Assembly: GCF_047511655.1 (NCBI RefSeq)
Contig: NC_133396.1
Location: forward strand, 135,913,490-135,977,489
Direction: 5' to 3'
Source of the DNA: Castor canadensis
Taxonomy: Eukaryota > Chordata > Mammalia > Rodentia > Castoridae
Length of the DNA stretch: 64,000 nucleotides
The translations under genes were made by a program, and so were the position numbers. The notes beneath the pieces were generated by a model. The model saw only the letters and a list, made by a program, of their open reading frames with translations, made no database searches and was not told the DNA's origin. The stretch's first letter is position 1. Every line of letters starts with the position of its first letter. Below are positions 1 through 12,334 of the stretch, piece after piece.

Positions 1-530
1 CTGTTTTAATCATGTAGATGGCATTTTTAAAGGAATTTCTTCTCGTAGCTTAAAATTTCCCTATGTTAGATTCAGATCAGTAGCAAGCTTTTCCCTGGAG
101 ACGGCATGGCACCCCCCTGCACCTGGTGTCTTTTTGTTTGTTTGTTTGTTTGCATGTGATAAGGGGATGAGAGACAGGTACACTCCATTGTTTGTTTTCA
201 AAGGAGAGGAGAGACTGTCGGTAGGTAACAGGCTACGGAATAAGGAATTGAGAACCTATCATCTCTTATCCCCATGAAGGTTCTTATTTTAATTTTATTT
301 TCCCCTTAAGTATTTCTTCCTCTTTAATCTTAAGAAGATGCTGAAAGGTGGAAGCCCATCTCTGGAATGACCTCAAAGCTGAAGTTAGACCTTTGGCCCT
401 TCCTAGAGGAGGAATAGAATCCACAGACAACTGATCTAAGGATGAATAGATTAGTGACATAGGTTCCCCATCTAGGATGGGTTAAAAGTCACAGGTGAAT
501 ATCAACTTGACTTAGAACCTGAAGAAGATT
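1..530. other. Single-copy DNA, no gene seen
   Basis: No open frame or repeat family is recognisable here apart from a short (TTTG)n-like run near 131-151. Base composition is mixed and stops are frequent in all frames. Confidence 0.5.
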
Positions 531-737
531 GGAAGTGGTGGTACATGCCTATGGTTCCAGCCCCGTGGGAGGGGGAGGTAGGAGGATTGTGTTCCAAGAC
601 CGGCCCAGGCAAAAGCATGAGACCCTATCTGACAAATAAGTAAAGCAAAAAGGTCTGGGGTGTGGCTCAAGTGCTAGAGCACCTGCTTACCAAACACAAG
701 TCCCTGAGTTCAAAACCCCAGTACCACAAAACAAACA
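531..737 (+). repeat. Composite SINE: B1-like half plus tRNA-derived half
   Basis: The left part (about 531-640) reads like a 7SL/B1-type unit (GGTACATGCC, GAGGTAGGAGGATTG, GAGACCCTATCT). The right part (about 650-722) is a tRNA-derived unit with an A-box-like GTGGCTCAAGTG and a B-box-like GAGTTCAAAACC, followed by an A-rich tail. This dimeric arrangement is known from several non-murid rodents. Non-autonomous, Pol III-type, mobilised in trans by L1. Confidence 0.75.
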
Positions 738-1050
738 AAAAAAGACCTAGAGTCTGGAAGACATCAACTTTATCAGCAAACTAAACAAACACAGGTCAAA
801 AATCAAGAGTGGAATTATGGTTAATAATGTTCAAAAAGTGGTAGAAGCCAGGCAAAATTAGGCAGCTTTGGATAAGAGGTCCCTTTATATTTGTTACAGC
901 TTATATTTGTACAGCCACTCAGCTTCCCTGCTTATTTCTGTAATATTGGTCTCTACTTGTACTCAGGTTTTTACATGAGAATACCAGAGGCTTAGGACTG
1001 CACTGACTCTTTCTTGTTCTACCAATAAAAAGGCTAAGTCCTCTTCTTTT
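738..1050. other. Single-copy DNA, no gene seen
   Basis: Between two SINEs. The only open frame that touches it is a short minus-strand one running out of the T-rich SINE tail. Nothing else noted. Confidence 0.45.
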
Positions 1051-1051
1051 C

Positions 1052-1262
1052 TTTCCCTTTTTTCTTTTTTTTTTTTTTTTTTGTAGTACTGGAGATGAAA
1101 CTCAGCCAAGTGCTCTACCACTTGAGCCATACTGACTATATTTTTGCTTTTCATTTATTTTTCGGATAGGGTCTTGCTATGTAGCCCAGGCTGCCACCAA
1201 CAATGATTCTCCTACCTTCACCTCCTGATAGCTGGGGTTACAGGTGTTACCAACATAACCAG
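1052..1262 (-). repeat. Composite SINE, minus strand
   Basis: The T-tract at 1063-1082 is the reversed A-tail. It is followed by the reversed tRNA unit (CTCTACCACTTGAGCCAT) and then a reversed B1-like half (GGGTCTTGCTATGTAGCCCA, GCTGGGGTTACAGGTG). Same composite family as the copy at 531-737, in opposite orientation. Confidence 0.7.
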
Positions 1263-1480
1263 CTTATTTTTGAAATAGGGTTACAATAAATTTTGCCTGG
1301 GCTAGCCTCAAACCATAATCTTCTTGCCTCTACCTCAAAACAGTGCCATCCTATTTTATGTTTTTACACCTCCAGTCCTATTCTCTTATTTTTTTTTAGT
1401 GGAACTAGGGTTTTAACTCAGAACTTAAAGCTTGCAAAACAGGTGCTCTATAAGTTGAACCACACCTCCAGTCCCCTACT
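1263..1480 (-). repeat. Second SINE remnant, minus strand
   Basis: A partial B1-like segment (about 1263-1345) is followed by a T-tract at 1390-1398 and a diverged reversed tRNA-type unit (about 1400-1478, GGTGCTCTATAAGTTGAACC). It is more diverged than its neighbour, so probably older. Its boundaries are approximate. Confidence 0.55.
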
Positions 1481-1704
1481 CTTTTATTTTCAATTATAGT
1501 ATTATATAAGGAATTTAGTGAGAAATTTAGGCCAGATGGCACATTTGTCATACTTTTTTCCCTATTGTTTCAGTGGCTTCTGTTAGGGCTTTCAGTGTGA
1601 ATTCATGGGAAGGGAAGCAATCCCAGGGAAAGGGAGATGCAACTCCTCCCACGGCCCCTGAAAAAAATCAGACATAGGGCACATTTATACCATTGTGTTC
1701 CGGA

Positions 1705-2150
1705 TCCCCTGTTTTTCATTTTCATTTTATTTTATCATTTTTACATTTACTTACATGTGTATACATTATTTGGGCCATCTCCCCACCCACCTCTCCAGTC
1801 TCCAGGCAGAACCTATTCTGCCCTCTTGTTCTCTGATTTTGTTGAAGTAAAAAAAGTAAAAGATAATAAGAAAAACATGGCATTTTTGCTAGCTTGAGAT
1901 AAAGATAACTATATAAGGAGAGTCCTAGTGTTGCTCCCATGCACTTGTATATTATAACCCAAAAAGGTTCATCTCTACCAGACTTTTTACTACTTCCTGG
2001 TCCCCTTCCCATAGTGGCCTCTGCCAGTTTAAGGTTACTATATTCACTCCTCTACAGTGAGCACATCAGCCACATTCAAGTTTTCGGTTTTCTTCTCTTT
2101 CCCTATCCCTCCCATGTGTGGTTTACCCTTAGTGTGAGATTCATGTAATG
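1705..2150 (-). mobile_element. L1 3' end (3'UTR), minus strand, 5' truncated
   Basis: The order of landmarks matches other L1 tails in this window: T-rich end, ACATGTGTATACAT, a C-rich run, GGCAGAACCTATTCTGCCC, TCTGATTTTGTTGAAG, then GATAAAGATAACTATA. On the minus strand this is the G-rich 3'UTR and A-tail of a young-type L1. No ORF2 sequence is included, so it is a short 5'-truncated insertion. Confidence 0.8.
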
Positions 2151-4344
2151 ATTTTTATTATAGATTGTGATTTGTGCAGGGACTAGTTATCCCAAAATAT
2201 AGTTTTTTGCAAAATGTTGGTAATGAGTGCACCCAAAACTCAAAAGACACAATCTGAAGTTTTCACTGAGTATTTGAGAGAAACCCACCTGCTTACCCAT
2301 TTATCCATCTATTGCCCTGGGGAGGATATGTTGACTAATTCTGAGTAAAATTTAAATCCCTTAAGACACTGGGTAATGAGGAACAATTATAGGTGATAGA
2401 GGATCCAGAGAATAAAGGGTGCAGTTAAAATATTGGCTGGGTGGAGAAAACTTGGGAAGAGATTCTGTCATGGGTTCCTTTAACTTCTAGGTCAAGCAAA
2501 GACTGGGGCAGTCTCCTCATTTTTTCCATTTTTGTAATTTTGAGGAGGAGTATTTGGGCCTTTTGACTAAATCAGGAGAACCTGGCACTAAAGCCATATG
2601 TTCATGCAGTTCTGTGGAATCCTCCACGGTGCTTGGGCTTTAGTTATAGGCCTTGAGATCTTATCTGCTGTGTTATTGCCTTGGCTTACTAAGGATCTAT
2701 GCCTTTGATGTCCCTTGCAGTGAAAAATTGTCATGTGTTTAGGGAATTGTATTGTCTCAAGGAGTTATAAGATTATGTCTTATATTTTATTGGGAAATTT
2801 TTAGTCATTAACATTCCCCTCTCCTTCCCTCAAAGGCATGAAATACTAGAAACCCATGCTTGGAATCTAATGTATGTAGATGTGTAAGATCTTTTTTATC
2901 CTACTGTAAGGCCCACATAAGAACAATAAGTTCTGCTTTCTGAGCAAAGATGTGAGGAGGGAAGGTATTTGCTTCTTAAAGTAAGAAATAAATACTGAAA
3001 ATAAAATCCAATCTAAATGCAAAATAGACATGTGCATTTAATCTTTTCACTAAATACTAAAATCTTTTGGTATTTCCTGATTTTAAATTTAACCTACAGA
3101 AATAATTAAGCAGATATAAAATGGATGAATTGGTTGATGGTAATTTTTTTTCTTTTTGTTGCAAACACAACATGAAGAAAGCAGGAAAGGCCCATTTATG
3201 TGGTACCTTACAAAAACGTTCCAGTTCTGAATATATTCATTATTGCTCAATGCATTTTACAAAATTGTTAAAATATTTATATATGAAACTAGTAGGAGAT
3301 TTATTCTGCAGTAATTTCAACTCAATGTTTCTTTAATGTAGTAGACAAGTTTTAGAACTTTCTATTACTTATTTTATTGTTTACACAAAGTATTCTTATA
3401 TATTTAATGACATTTCATATTCATAATTGCTAATAAGATATAGGCAATTCATACAACCTGTTTTCTATTCATATTCAAATGCCTATAAAACATATTCACA
3501 TGAACTAATTGTTTTATTTAACATTATCAAATTTGAAGCAATGGAAATACACCCTCAAAATATCCTTTACCAAAATTTAAAATAAAAATGCCATCCAAAA
3601 TTTAGGTTGAAAATTTATAGCCCTGTAATGGGTAGTTTTGAATGAAATAACGAAGCCACCAGTAATTATAAAATGATAACGGCATCTTGGATTACAGTTC
3701 CCTACACGCAGTTTAACAGACTTCAAAGGATGATTTTCCTACTTGGCTTCTGACTTTGGCTTTTGCAGGGTCACACAGAATCTAATTCCTAAATGAATGT
3801 TTTATAGTGGCCACTTAGAGGAAATTTTATTTTCATTTTGTATTTTAATTCTGTTGCACTTTATTTTAAGGTCAGAGAATTTGCATAATACACCGGGAGG
3901 TCTGGTTTTTTGATGATGTTGAATGTTGAGGTTTAGAAAGAATTTATACTGTAACGTGTGGTGGTAGGTCTGGGTTGGACATTGCTTTTCCTTTGTACTT
4001 CTACCTCAAGGCTCTTCATTTCATGGCCAGTGGGATAAAAATAGAGTAGTATGGACCTTGGATGGCTCATTCAGATTTCCTAAATAAAGGCTGGCTTTGT
4101 TGAGGTTTCTTTCTTCATTGTCACTTCTTGTATCACTATTTCCTTTTAACTGATCATGATTCCTTGACTATAAGGGGTGTAATCGTCTGACAAAAATGTG
4201 TTGCTCCTTGCTGAAGAAAGTTATGTGAACTTTTTGAGAGGAGTCTACTTGACAGAAGAAGGAGACAACTGAATCCCATTGGGAGAAGAGAATAGGTGTA
4301 AGAACATCCCCTGGATGTCCCCTGAGCAAGACCCAAGAGTTCAG
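2151..4344. other. Single-copy DNA, no gene seen
   Basis: AT-rich. The longest open frame (71 codons at 3121-3336, plus) shows no recognisable domain, signal or conserved pattern. No repeat family recognised. Confidence 0.45.
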
Positions 4345-5190
4345 ATGGACTCATCCATTCATTTCACTGAGTATTTACTAACTAACAGATGCTGTTCTCA
4401 GTGTTGTGAATACAAAATAAAGAAAAAAGAAGAAAATTAGCCAAGGATTCTTTTTTCACAGTGCTTGTGTTCCAATGGAATAGATAGGAGTCAGGTGGCA
4501 AATAGGTAAAACGAACTACGTAGTGAGGAATAAGCATGACAGTGGAAAGTAAAATGAGGAAGAAGCTATGATTTGAAAATCAAAATGATGAGGACTACAA
4601 TCAACATTGAATTAGAAAAATTGTTATGTTTGGAAATAGATGTAAAGTAAGTAAGATTAGGACTTATATAGATATTTGAGAGAAGAGTTTCTAAACACAG
4701 TGAGTAGCCAGTGCAAATATTGAGGAAGAATAAGAACAAGTCTAAACAGCTCACACTGAGCAAAGATGCAAATAGCAAAAGATCCTTCAGGGACCAATTA
4801 GGGACCAGATCATGTGGTCTATGATACCATGATCAGGGTTCAATTTTTACACCTAGTGAGGGATACACTGATGTTTTAACCAAGGTGCTGACATGATCGA
4901 TGAATAGTTAGCCAGATCACTCTGGGTGGTATTTTTAAAAAAAGAGGAACAGAAGACAATCAAGGAACTCTGTAAAGAAGTTATTGCATATTCCAGAAAG
5001 GAATATGTTGATGTACTGAGACATGGAGTTCAAATAAGTCAGTAAAGATGACATTCAGATTTTTAAATCTTTATCATCTGAAATTGGGGAACAAACACAT
5101 CAAGAATTCAGCTTTAGAAATGATAAGTCTTACCAAGAGAAGTAGAGATATTCAGTAGGTATTTGTCTATACAAATCTGTATAAAAATCT
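4345..5190 (+). repeat. L2-like ancient LINE remnant
   Basis: Patterns reminiscent of the L2 3' region are visible: a GAGTATTTACTAACTAACAGATGCTGTTCTCAG-type start (only partly conserved), then 'gaatacaaaataaag', 'ggaatagataggagtcag', and further on 'gccagatcactctgggtgg' and 'agctttagaaatgataag'. The similarity is from memory and highly diverged, so extent and family are uncertain. Confidence 0.4.
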
Positions 5191-7599
5191 ATATTTTGAG
5201 TTGCCTATTATATTTCAAAATTGTATTTATTCATTTAATTTTCTTAATTGAATATTCTTATTATTTTTATTATATCTAGTTATTTAATTTTTGATTTTAA
5301 TATTTTTAATTTTTTCTTATTTTTCTATTTTTTTAGTAATTAAGTGACAGAAATCAGAAAAAATGACAATAGAGATGTTTTAAGATTTTCTGTCACAAAT
5401 GAAAGCACTGAATCTCATCTCTGACTCACCCAGTGCATCTTTTCAACAGGTTAAAATTTCCCAACAATGCCTCTTAAGGACCTTTTGGATTTTCTGCTAC
5501 AAGTCACTCAGGGATTTGCCAGGCAAAGGCTTCAACTGTCCAGATGCACACTTGACTATTTGTTGAGATCATTGTTTTTAAAACGATTGTTGGGTATGGA
5601 AATAATTTCTCATATTTGGCATTGTGAGGATCATTTTAATGTGCTCCCTATATCTTCCAAAACCTAAATATTTTCTCAGGGAGTGTAAATAGGTGGTAAT
5701 ACAACTATTAGATACAAATATGTGGTATTGTCATGTACAGTTCAATAACATATCAATGAAACTAATGAGGTTTTAGAAACATTACTGCCACACATTCACA
5801 ATTTCAGAACTTTATATCACTATCTACTGAAAAGATTTTTGACTTGAGTTAATGGTTAACTGATTACTCAAACCACTTAGCACTTACTCTGGAAAAGAGA
5901 AATATTAAAGTTTGTTTTTAATAAAAATGGTATTAAATAATACATGGAATTAGGCACTTACAAAATTTCTTAGTGACTGATGAAGTAAAATTCAATTGGA
6001 GATGTCAAAGCCTCCAGATTTAACTGATCAAATTTTGTACAGAGAATCAGGGAGCTTCTATTCCTCTCCTGCTCCTAGTTCAAGATACCATCATCAGTTA
6101 TTACTTCTGCATGCAGCATGGTGGGATGCAGGACAGAGGATGGCATAAGTTTGATGACAAAATAAATGAACAACAATAAATAAAAGCAATCAATTTACTA
6201 CCACTAATGAACATTATATGGCATTCACTTCCCTTGTACCCTCTGGATCTCAAGAGTGGAAGTTAATTTTCACCCAGAAAGCAGGACAAAAGGGAATGGG
6301 GATATGCAGTCCCCAGCTCACAGTCCTCACACCAATAGAAAGAGCACAAAGGATTTAGGATTTGGTGCTCATTGCCAGACAATCATTCTCTCCCACAGTT
6401 CTACCTATGGTATATTTGAACTTGTGAGCAATGGCAAAATCAACGATAGTGTAATTTGGTCTCATGCAACACAGTCCATTCATACAAGTGAATGTGTCCT
6501 GAGATAGTAAGTTCTTTTATGATAATCAAAGACATAGTTATAAGGTAAATCAGCAAATTGACTCACACCTAACATTTAGGAGAAAAGAAAATAATAGTTA
6601 ATACATGCCAATAAAAACTAAAGGAAAGAACATGTCTAGTTCTACATCAAATGCTTCCAATTAGTCATGAGATGTTGGTGCATTTAATTTTCTTCTTCCA
6701 CTACTTGGTTCATGTCTTCTTTGCCTGTAGGTATCATTTTAAGTGATTCTCTTTTTTTGGTGGAGGAGTCCTATTGACCTTTATGACAGCATTGAATTTG
6801 GTCACCTTGAATAACTGGACAAGGAACGAAGCTATCCTTGGAAATCTTCTGTTTACAAACCTGTAGGAGAATCTATCATGCTGATCATTACAATAACCCA
6901 TAAAAGCCAAAATACTCAGCAGATAGTCTTTATGTTCACAATGACCTAAGCCCTTCATTATGTATCTACTTTAAATTTTAGAGTGCAACTCTTACCTAAC
7001 CAATGTCCTAAATTTGAGGTAAGCAATTTAGTTATTCTATACATTCAATCACCTATAGATTAAGAATCTATAGGTTCTTAATTTTGGAACCTATAGAATT
7101 AATTATCTCTTGTTTTCGGACATTTTTGTTCTTCAAACAAAAAGCAAATGATCACTTAAGGTTGAATACTTCTGTTAGTGCATGGACCAAGAATTTAAAG
7201 TCATAAACGTGTTATTTTTTATCTCTGAGTAGGGTCAATTGACAAAAGTAGCCAGGCATCAGGAAGTCTTGCAGTGACTACCTAACCCTTACTTCAAAAG
7301 GCAGTTTATTAGAGCGTAGATGACGATTTAAAGAGGCATTTGGAACTACATGCCACAGAAAATCAGTATCCCTTGTCCACTGTCAGTGAGATTCCACCAT
7401 CTATCAAAAAGACCTGTAAAGATTTTCATTGTCCATTACCATTTTTGATTATCTAGCTCTTGAAAACAATTTTAGAACTATATCTCATTTTGTATAAAGT
7501 CTTATAAAGAAAACAAAAAGTATTCCAGGTACTTTCATCAAAAACACATTAATTGATACTTATAAAATCACTAGTTAATATTTATTTTTTTATTTTCTT
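5191..7599. other. Single-copy DNA, no gene seen
   Basis: AT-rich. Open frames are all below 85 codons and none looks like a known protein. It contains the overlapping hairpins listed at 7052-7096. Confidence 0.45.
7052..7096. repeat. Two overlapping inverted repeats
   Basis: CCTATAGATT (7052-7061) pairs with AATCTATAGG (7065-7074) around a 3-nt loop. CTATAGGTTC (7068-7077) pairs with GAACCTATAG (7087-7096) around a 9-nt loop. The two stems share bases 7068-7074, so only one can form at a time. Confidence 0.85.
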
Positions 7600-7935
7600 A
7601 TTTTTCTTTTTCTTCTCCTTTTTAAAGAAAATTTTATTTCTTTTTAATATCACACAACATTGTACATATTTGGGGGGTACAATGAGATATTTTAATACAT
7701 TTGTATATTGTGTAATGATCAAAGTAGGATGGAGCATATCCATTGCTTCAAACATTTATCATTTTTTTTATTGTGAAAGCATTTAAAATTTTCCTCTTCT
7801 GGTTATATTGAAACATATAGTAAAACATACATTGTTAATCTACTGTGTAATAGACAGCAGAGGTTTTGTATCCTACCTAACTATTATTTAGTATCTACTG
7901 ACCATTCTTGCCCCTCTGCTCTCCATGACTATTCT
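7600..7935 (-). mobile_element. Ancient L1 3' end, minus strand
   Basis: The run 'acaacattgtacatatttgg', then 'ggtacaatgagatattttaa', 'gtaatgatcaaagtagga', 'gcatatccattgcttcaaac' and 'ccattcttgcccctctgc' follows the well-known 3'UTR pattern of old mammalian L1 (L1MA/L1MB/L1P-like) read in reverse. It is diverged and has no coding part. Confidence 0.7.
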
Positions 7936-8825
7936 ATGATTATGTCTAGAATATCAGCTATTCTATTTTCTACTTCAATCAGATTAGCTTTTATAGATTT
8001 CACAAATTAGTGACATCATGTCATACTTGTCTTTCTGTGAAGATAACTGTTATGCACTGTGAGAGCAAAGGGCCAAGATTAAAGGATCCTTCAAATGAGA
8101 ACTGATAGTGTGTTAGAATTACCAGTCTGGAATAGCGCAGATGGATTTAGGAGAGATTTACCATAGGAAAGGATTTTCATTTTCCTTAGAGAAGCCAGGT
8201 AGTAACTACAGTTATTACAGTTCCTTTACCCTGACCCATGCATTTTGATATTTACTTACACTGTATCATTCTCAAAAGTGTTATTATGGCACTATCACAA
8301 CCTCTTCATGTACATTATATATTATGTAGTTATTGTTTGTCTATATTTCCTGTAATTCTCTTGAAAGCAGCATTTATCTATATTGTTCCCTACTACATCT
8401 AGGCCAGAATCTCATCTACTCGACATTGTTTGGAATCACAATATTTCAAGTAGTATGATTGCAGACTGCCCTCAAAGCATGGGTAGTGGCAGGCTCTGAG
8501 TATTGTAGCCAGTCATCAGTGGTGATGACTTGGCTCCATTTTGGTTATGTAGCCAGAATAGCTGTTTGTCATCATTCACAGGGTTGGAGTTGATTTTCTT
8601 TTTCTGCTCTCTTGTGATTTGTTCTTGCCTGCTGTCAAAGAAACATCACTATAATTCACGAGTAAACACTGGAGAAAAAAGTACATAAATGTCATTCTTT
8701 GACACTCGGCAAATAGAGAGAAGTGCACTCGAAGGCTTTAGAATTAGGTCCTTGATGCTTACAGTATCAGTTCTTCCCTTGACAGTAGGTAGAGGTGGGG
8801 AGAACTTGACAAACTCTTATTCAGC
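7936..8825. other. Single-copy DNA, no gene seen
   Basis: No open frame of note and no repeat family recognised. It lies just left of the L1 stack. Confidence 0.4.
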
Positions 8826-8829
8826 TTAT

Positions 8830-9120
8830 ATTAATTGTACAAAGTAGCGGGTTTAATTGTGACATTTCATATAGGCAAAAAATATACTTTGATCACATTT
8901 CTGTCTCTCTATTATACTTCATTATTGCTCATCCCTTAATCCCTTCTAAATCACTAATAGTCCCCATTTTAATTTCATGTGTTCTCCCCAAAATTCTACA
9001 TATAAGGGAAAACATATGACTCTTTTCATTCTGGGTCTGGCTTATTTCACTTAATATTATGACATCAAATTTCACCCATTTTCCTGCAAATGACATAATT
9101 TCATTCTTTAAACACATCCA
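8830..9120 (-). mobile_element. Older L1 tail, minus strand (left part, interrupted)
   Basis: Carries reversed L1 3' landmarks ('ctacatataagggaaaacat', 'ctggcttatttcacttaata', 'ttttcctgcaaatgacataa'). It stops at a T-rich junction at 9121 where a second L1 tail begins. Its continuation appears at about 10570-10690 ('gtataccacattttctttat' and 'tccattgattgacacctt'), so a later L1 was inserted into it. Confidence 0.6.
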
Positions 9121-9628
9121 TATTTTTTTTTAAATTTTTAATATTTATATTAGCATATATTAGTTATGCAGGGGGTTTCACTATGACATTTCCATACATG
9201 CCTACAATGTACCTTAGTTAGGTTCATCCCCACCAAAACTCTACCTCATCCCACTTCCCCTACTGAAAATTATTTCAACAGGTTGCATTGTTCTATTTTC
9301 ATAAAATAAAATAAATGGTTCACAATCACCCCCCTTCACCTTCTATATTCACCCATAGGCTCCCATTAATGCCCACCCCTAACAGGACCTGTTTTACATT
9401 CTTGTCCTGAATTTTTTAAGAGTTCATTCATTGTTAGCAAATATACTGTATTTAATCAGATTAATCCCCTCTATTTCTCTCCCTTATCCTTTTCCACTAC
9501 CCCTATTATTCAACAGTTTTCCGTGAGTTTCTGTATGCCATCTTCCAACATACTCATTGTATTCCAAGTTTTTCAATATTACTCACTCTCTATCATTCTC
9601 TTTTCTTCTCCCTTTCCCCTAGTCCCCC

Positions 9629-9830
9629 TAAAACATATATATATGTATAAGATATAAAATATATATGATAATATATAATATATAACATAATGTATGATAT
9701 AAATAATGAATAATATATTATAGAATAATATACTATAGTAATATATATGTATATTACATATAGTTCATATATAATAATACATAATAAAAAGATATCACAT
9801 AATAAATAAAATAATGTCTTATATATAATC
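9629..9830. repeat. AT-rich low-complexity tract
   Basis: Almost pure A/T with repeated ATATA and ATAATA units, located in an L1 3'UTR. The 93-codon minus-strand frame across it is tyrosine/isoleucine-rich low-complexity translation, not a gene. Confidence 0.85.
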
Positions 9831-9922
9831 ATGTTTGCACTATGTATATCCTTATCTTTTGTATCTGTCTTCAATATATTAGAGAAGACATGTGAACTTG
9901 GTCTTTCTGAACCTGGCTTATT

Positions 9923-10189
9923 TCACCTAACATGACAAACTCCAGTTCCATCCATCTTCCTGCAAATGTCACAATTTGATTCTACTTTATGGCTGAATAA
10001 TGCTCCATTGTGTATATAACCATGTTTTCTTAATCCAGTCATTAACTGATGACTGCAAGGCATCTGTGCTTCTTCCATAGCTTGGACATTGTGAATGGTG
10101 CTGCAATAAACATGGGTGTGCAAATTGCCTTTATTGTTTCCTGGATTACATTCTTTCAGACATATGCCCAGGAATGGTATTGCCGACAC
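9923..10189 (-). pseudogene. L1 ORF2 C-terminal fragment
   Basis: This 88-codon frame ends an L1 ORF2. It contains the typical C-terminal pattern (HGYIHNGALFSHK, then CDICRKMDGTG) of the cysteine-bearing ORF2p tail. The upstream reverse transcriptase and endonuclease domains are absent, so this is a dead 5'-truncated copy. The stop and the 3'UTR follow on the left. Confidence 0.75.
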
Positions 10190-10569
10190 ACATGGTAGCT
10201 CTATTTAATTTTTTTTTTTTGAGAACTTCCATACTGTTTTCTATAATGATTGAAGTAATTTACATTCTCATCAACATTATTTATGGGTTTCTTTTTCCTC
10301 ACATTTGCATCAACATTTTTGTTGTTTGTATTATTGATAGTCCTTCTGACAGGGGTGAGATGAAATCTCAATGTAGTTTTGATTTGCATTTCCTTTAGGA
10401 CCAGGAATGTTGAACATTTATTTCTTACATACTTGAACTGCTTCCTTTGAAAATTGTCTGTTCAGTTCATGTGCACATTTTCTCAAAGGGTCGTTGATTC
10501 GTCAGGAAGAATTATTTCAGATTCATAGAGACACAGGGAAATGGTGCCTGTCAGCAATCTGTCATCCTG

Positions 10570-10689
10570 TCTCAAAGATCTGTATACCACATTTTCTTTA
10601 TTCATTCATCCATTGATTGACACCTTGACTAATTCCATAATTAGGTGATTGCAAATGGTACTGCAATGGATGTAAGGTACCTCTATACA
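10570..10689 (-). mobile_element. Older L1 tail, minus strand (right part)
   Basis: Resumes the L1 sequence broken off at 9120 ('accacattttctttattc', 'tccattgattgacacc', 'ggtactgcaatgga'). It is bounded on the right by the T-rich 3' end of the near full-length L1. Short and diverged. Confidence 0.5.
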
Positions 10690-11794
10690 CGTGTGCTTTT
10701 GTTCTATTTTTTTACATTTTTTTTCTCATTTATTCATATGCACATATATTGTTTTGGCCATTTCTCCCCACTACCTCCTGCACCCTCCCTTTCCCACCTG
10801 CCCCTCCATCACTTTCAGGCAGAATCTGTTCTGTCCTTTTCTCTAATTTTGTTGATGAGAGAGTATAAACAAAGCACTTTTGCTGGTTAAAATAAGGATA
10901 GCTATTAAGGGAGATTCCTAGCATTGCTTCCATGTATAAATGTGTTACATTCTAAGTTGATTCATCACTAACTGACCTTTTCTAGTTCCTGATGCCCTTC
11001 TCATATTGAACTCTAATGGTTTAAAGTTTCTGTATTAGTTCCTCTGCAGTGGGGACCTCAAATACTATCATGTTTTTTGGGTTTTTTTTACCTATCCCCC
11101 ATAGCTCCCATGTGTGCTCTCACTTTATCATGTGACCCAAGTTCAACCACATTGCTGTATTTGCCCTAGATCTAAAGTCCACATATGAGGGAGAACATAT
11201 GATTTTTGGCTTTCTGAGCCTGGCTAACCTCGCTCAGGATGATGTTCTCCAGTTCCATCCATTTCTTGTGAATGATAAGATTTCATTCTTCTTCATGGCT
11301 GCATAAAATTCCACTCTGTATAAATACCACATTTTCTTAATCCATTCATCAGTAGTGGGGCATCTTGGCTGTTTCCATAACTTGGCTATTGTGAATAGCC
11401 AAGCAATTTATATTTATAGCACTGCAATAAATATGGGTGTGCAGGTGCCTCTGAAGTAATCTGTGTTGCATTCCTTTGGGTATATCGCCAGGAGTGGGAT
11501 TGCTGGATCATATGGCAGATCTATGTTTAGATTTTTAAGAAGCCTCCATATATTTTTCCAGAATGGTTGTACTACTTTGCAGTGTACAAGGGCTCCTTTT
11601 TCCCCACATCCTTGCCAACACCTGTTGCTGGTGGTGTTTTTAATAATGCCTATTCTAACAGGGTTGAGGTGGAATCTTAGTGTGGTTTTGATTTGCATTT
11701 CCTTTATGGCTAGAGATGGTGAGCATTTTTTCATGTGTTTTTTGGCCATTTGAATTTCTTTTGAGAAAATTCTGTTTAGTTCAGTTGCCTATTT

Positions 11795-12334
11795 TTTTTA
11801 TTTTTTTTTATTATTCATATGTGTATACAATGCTTCAGTCATTTCTCCCCCCTGCCCCCACCCCCTCCCTTACCACCCACTCCGCCCCCTCCTTCTTCCC
11901 CCCACCCCCTCGACACCTGGCAGAAACTATTTTGCCCTTACCTCTAATTTTGTTGAAGAGAGAGTATAAGCAATAATAGGAAGGAACAAGGGTTTTTGCT
12001 AGTTGAGATAAGGATAGCTATACATAGAGTTGACTCACATTAATTTCCTGTGCATATGTGTTACCTTCTAGGTTAATTCTTTTTCGATCTAACCTTTTCT
12101 CTAGTTCCTGGTCCCCTTCTCCTATTGGCCTCAGTTGCTTTAAAGTATCTGCTTTACTTTCTCTGCATTGAGGGCAACAAATGCTAGCTAAGTTTTTAGG
12201 TGTCTTACCTATCCTCATATCTCCCTTGTGTGCACTCACTTTTATTTTGTTATCAAAGTTGAATCCCCTTGGTGTGTTTGCCCTTGATCTAATGTCTGCA
12301 TATGAGGGAGAGCATATGATTTTTGGTCTTTTGG
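11795..12334 (-). mobile_element. Nested L1 3' end inside ORF2 of the larger L1
   Basis: A T-rich tail at 11,795-11,812, TTATTCATATGTGTATACAA, a C-rich run (11,845-11,912) and AGAGTATAAGCAATAATAGG identify a young-type L1 3'UTR in minus orientation. It is flanked by AGTTGCCTATTT (11,783-11,794) and AGTTGCCCATTT (12,335-12,346), a 12-bp target duplication with one mismatch. The ORF2 reading resumes across it. It is younger than the host L1. Confidence 0.85.

Larger units (their letters stand above)
9121..10569 (-). mobile_element. L1 3' part (ORF2 end plus 3'UTR), minus strand, nested
   Basis: The 3'UTR (about 9121-9920, beginning with a T-rich tail) contains the 'ttcaacaggttgcattgttc' type of end also seen near 27.7 kb and 45.1 kb. 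The end of ORF2 follows at 9920-10500 on the minus strand. The element lies inside the older L1 tail that flanks it on both sides. A long AT-rich low-complexity expansion (9629-9830) is embedded in the 3'UTR. Confidence 0.7.

Noticed and set aside
9593-9874. Minus-strand 93-codon tyrosine/isoleucine-rich frame
   Set aside because: Product of an almost pure A/T tract in an L1 3'UTR.
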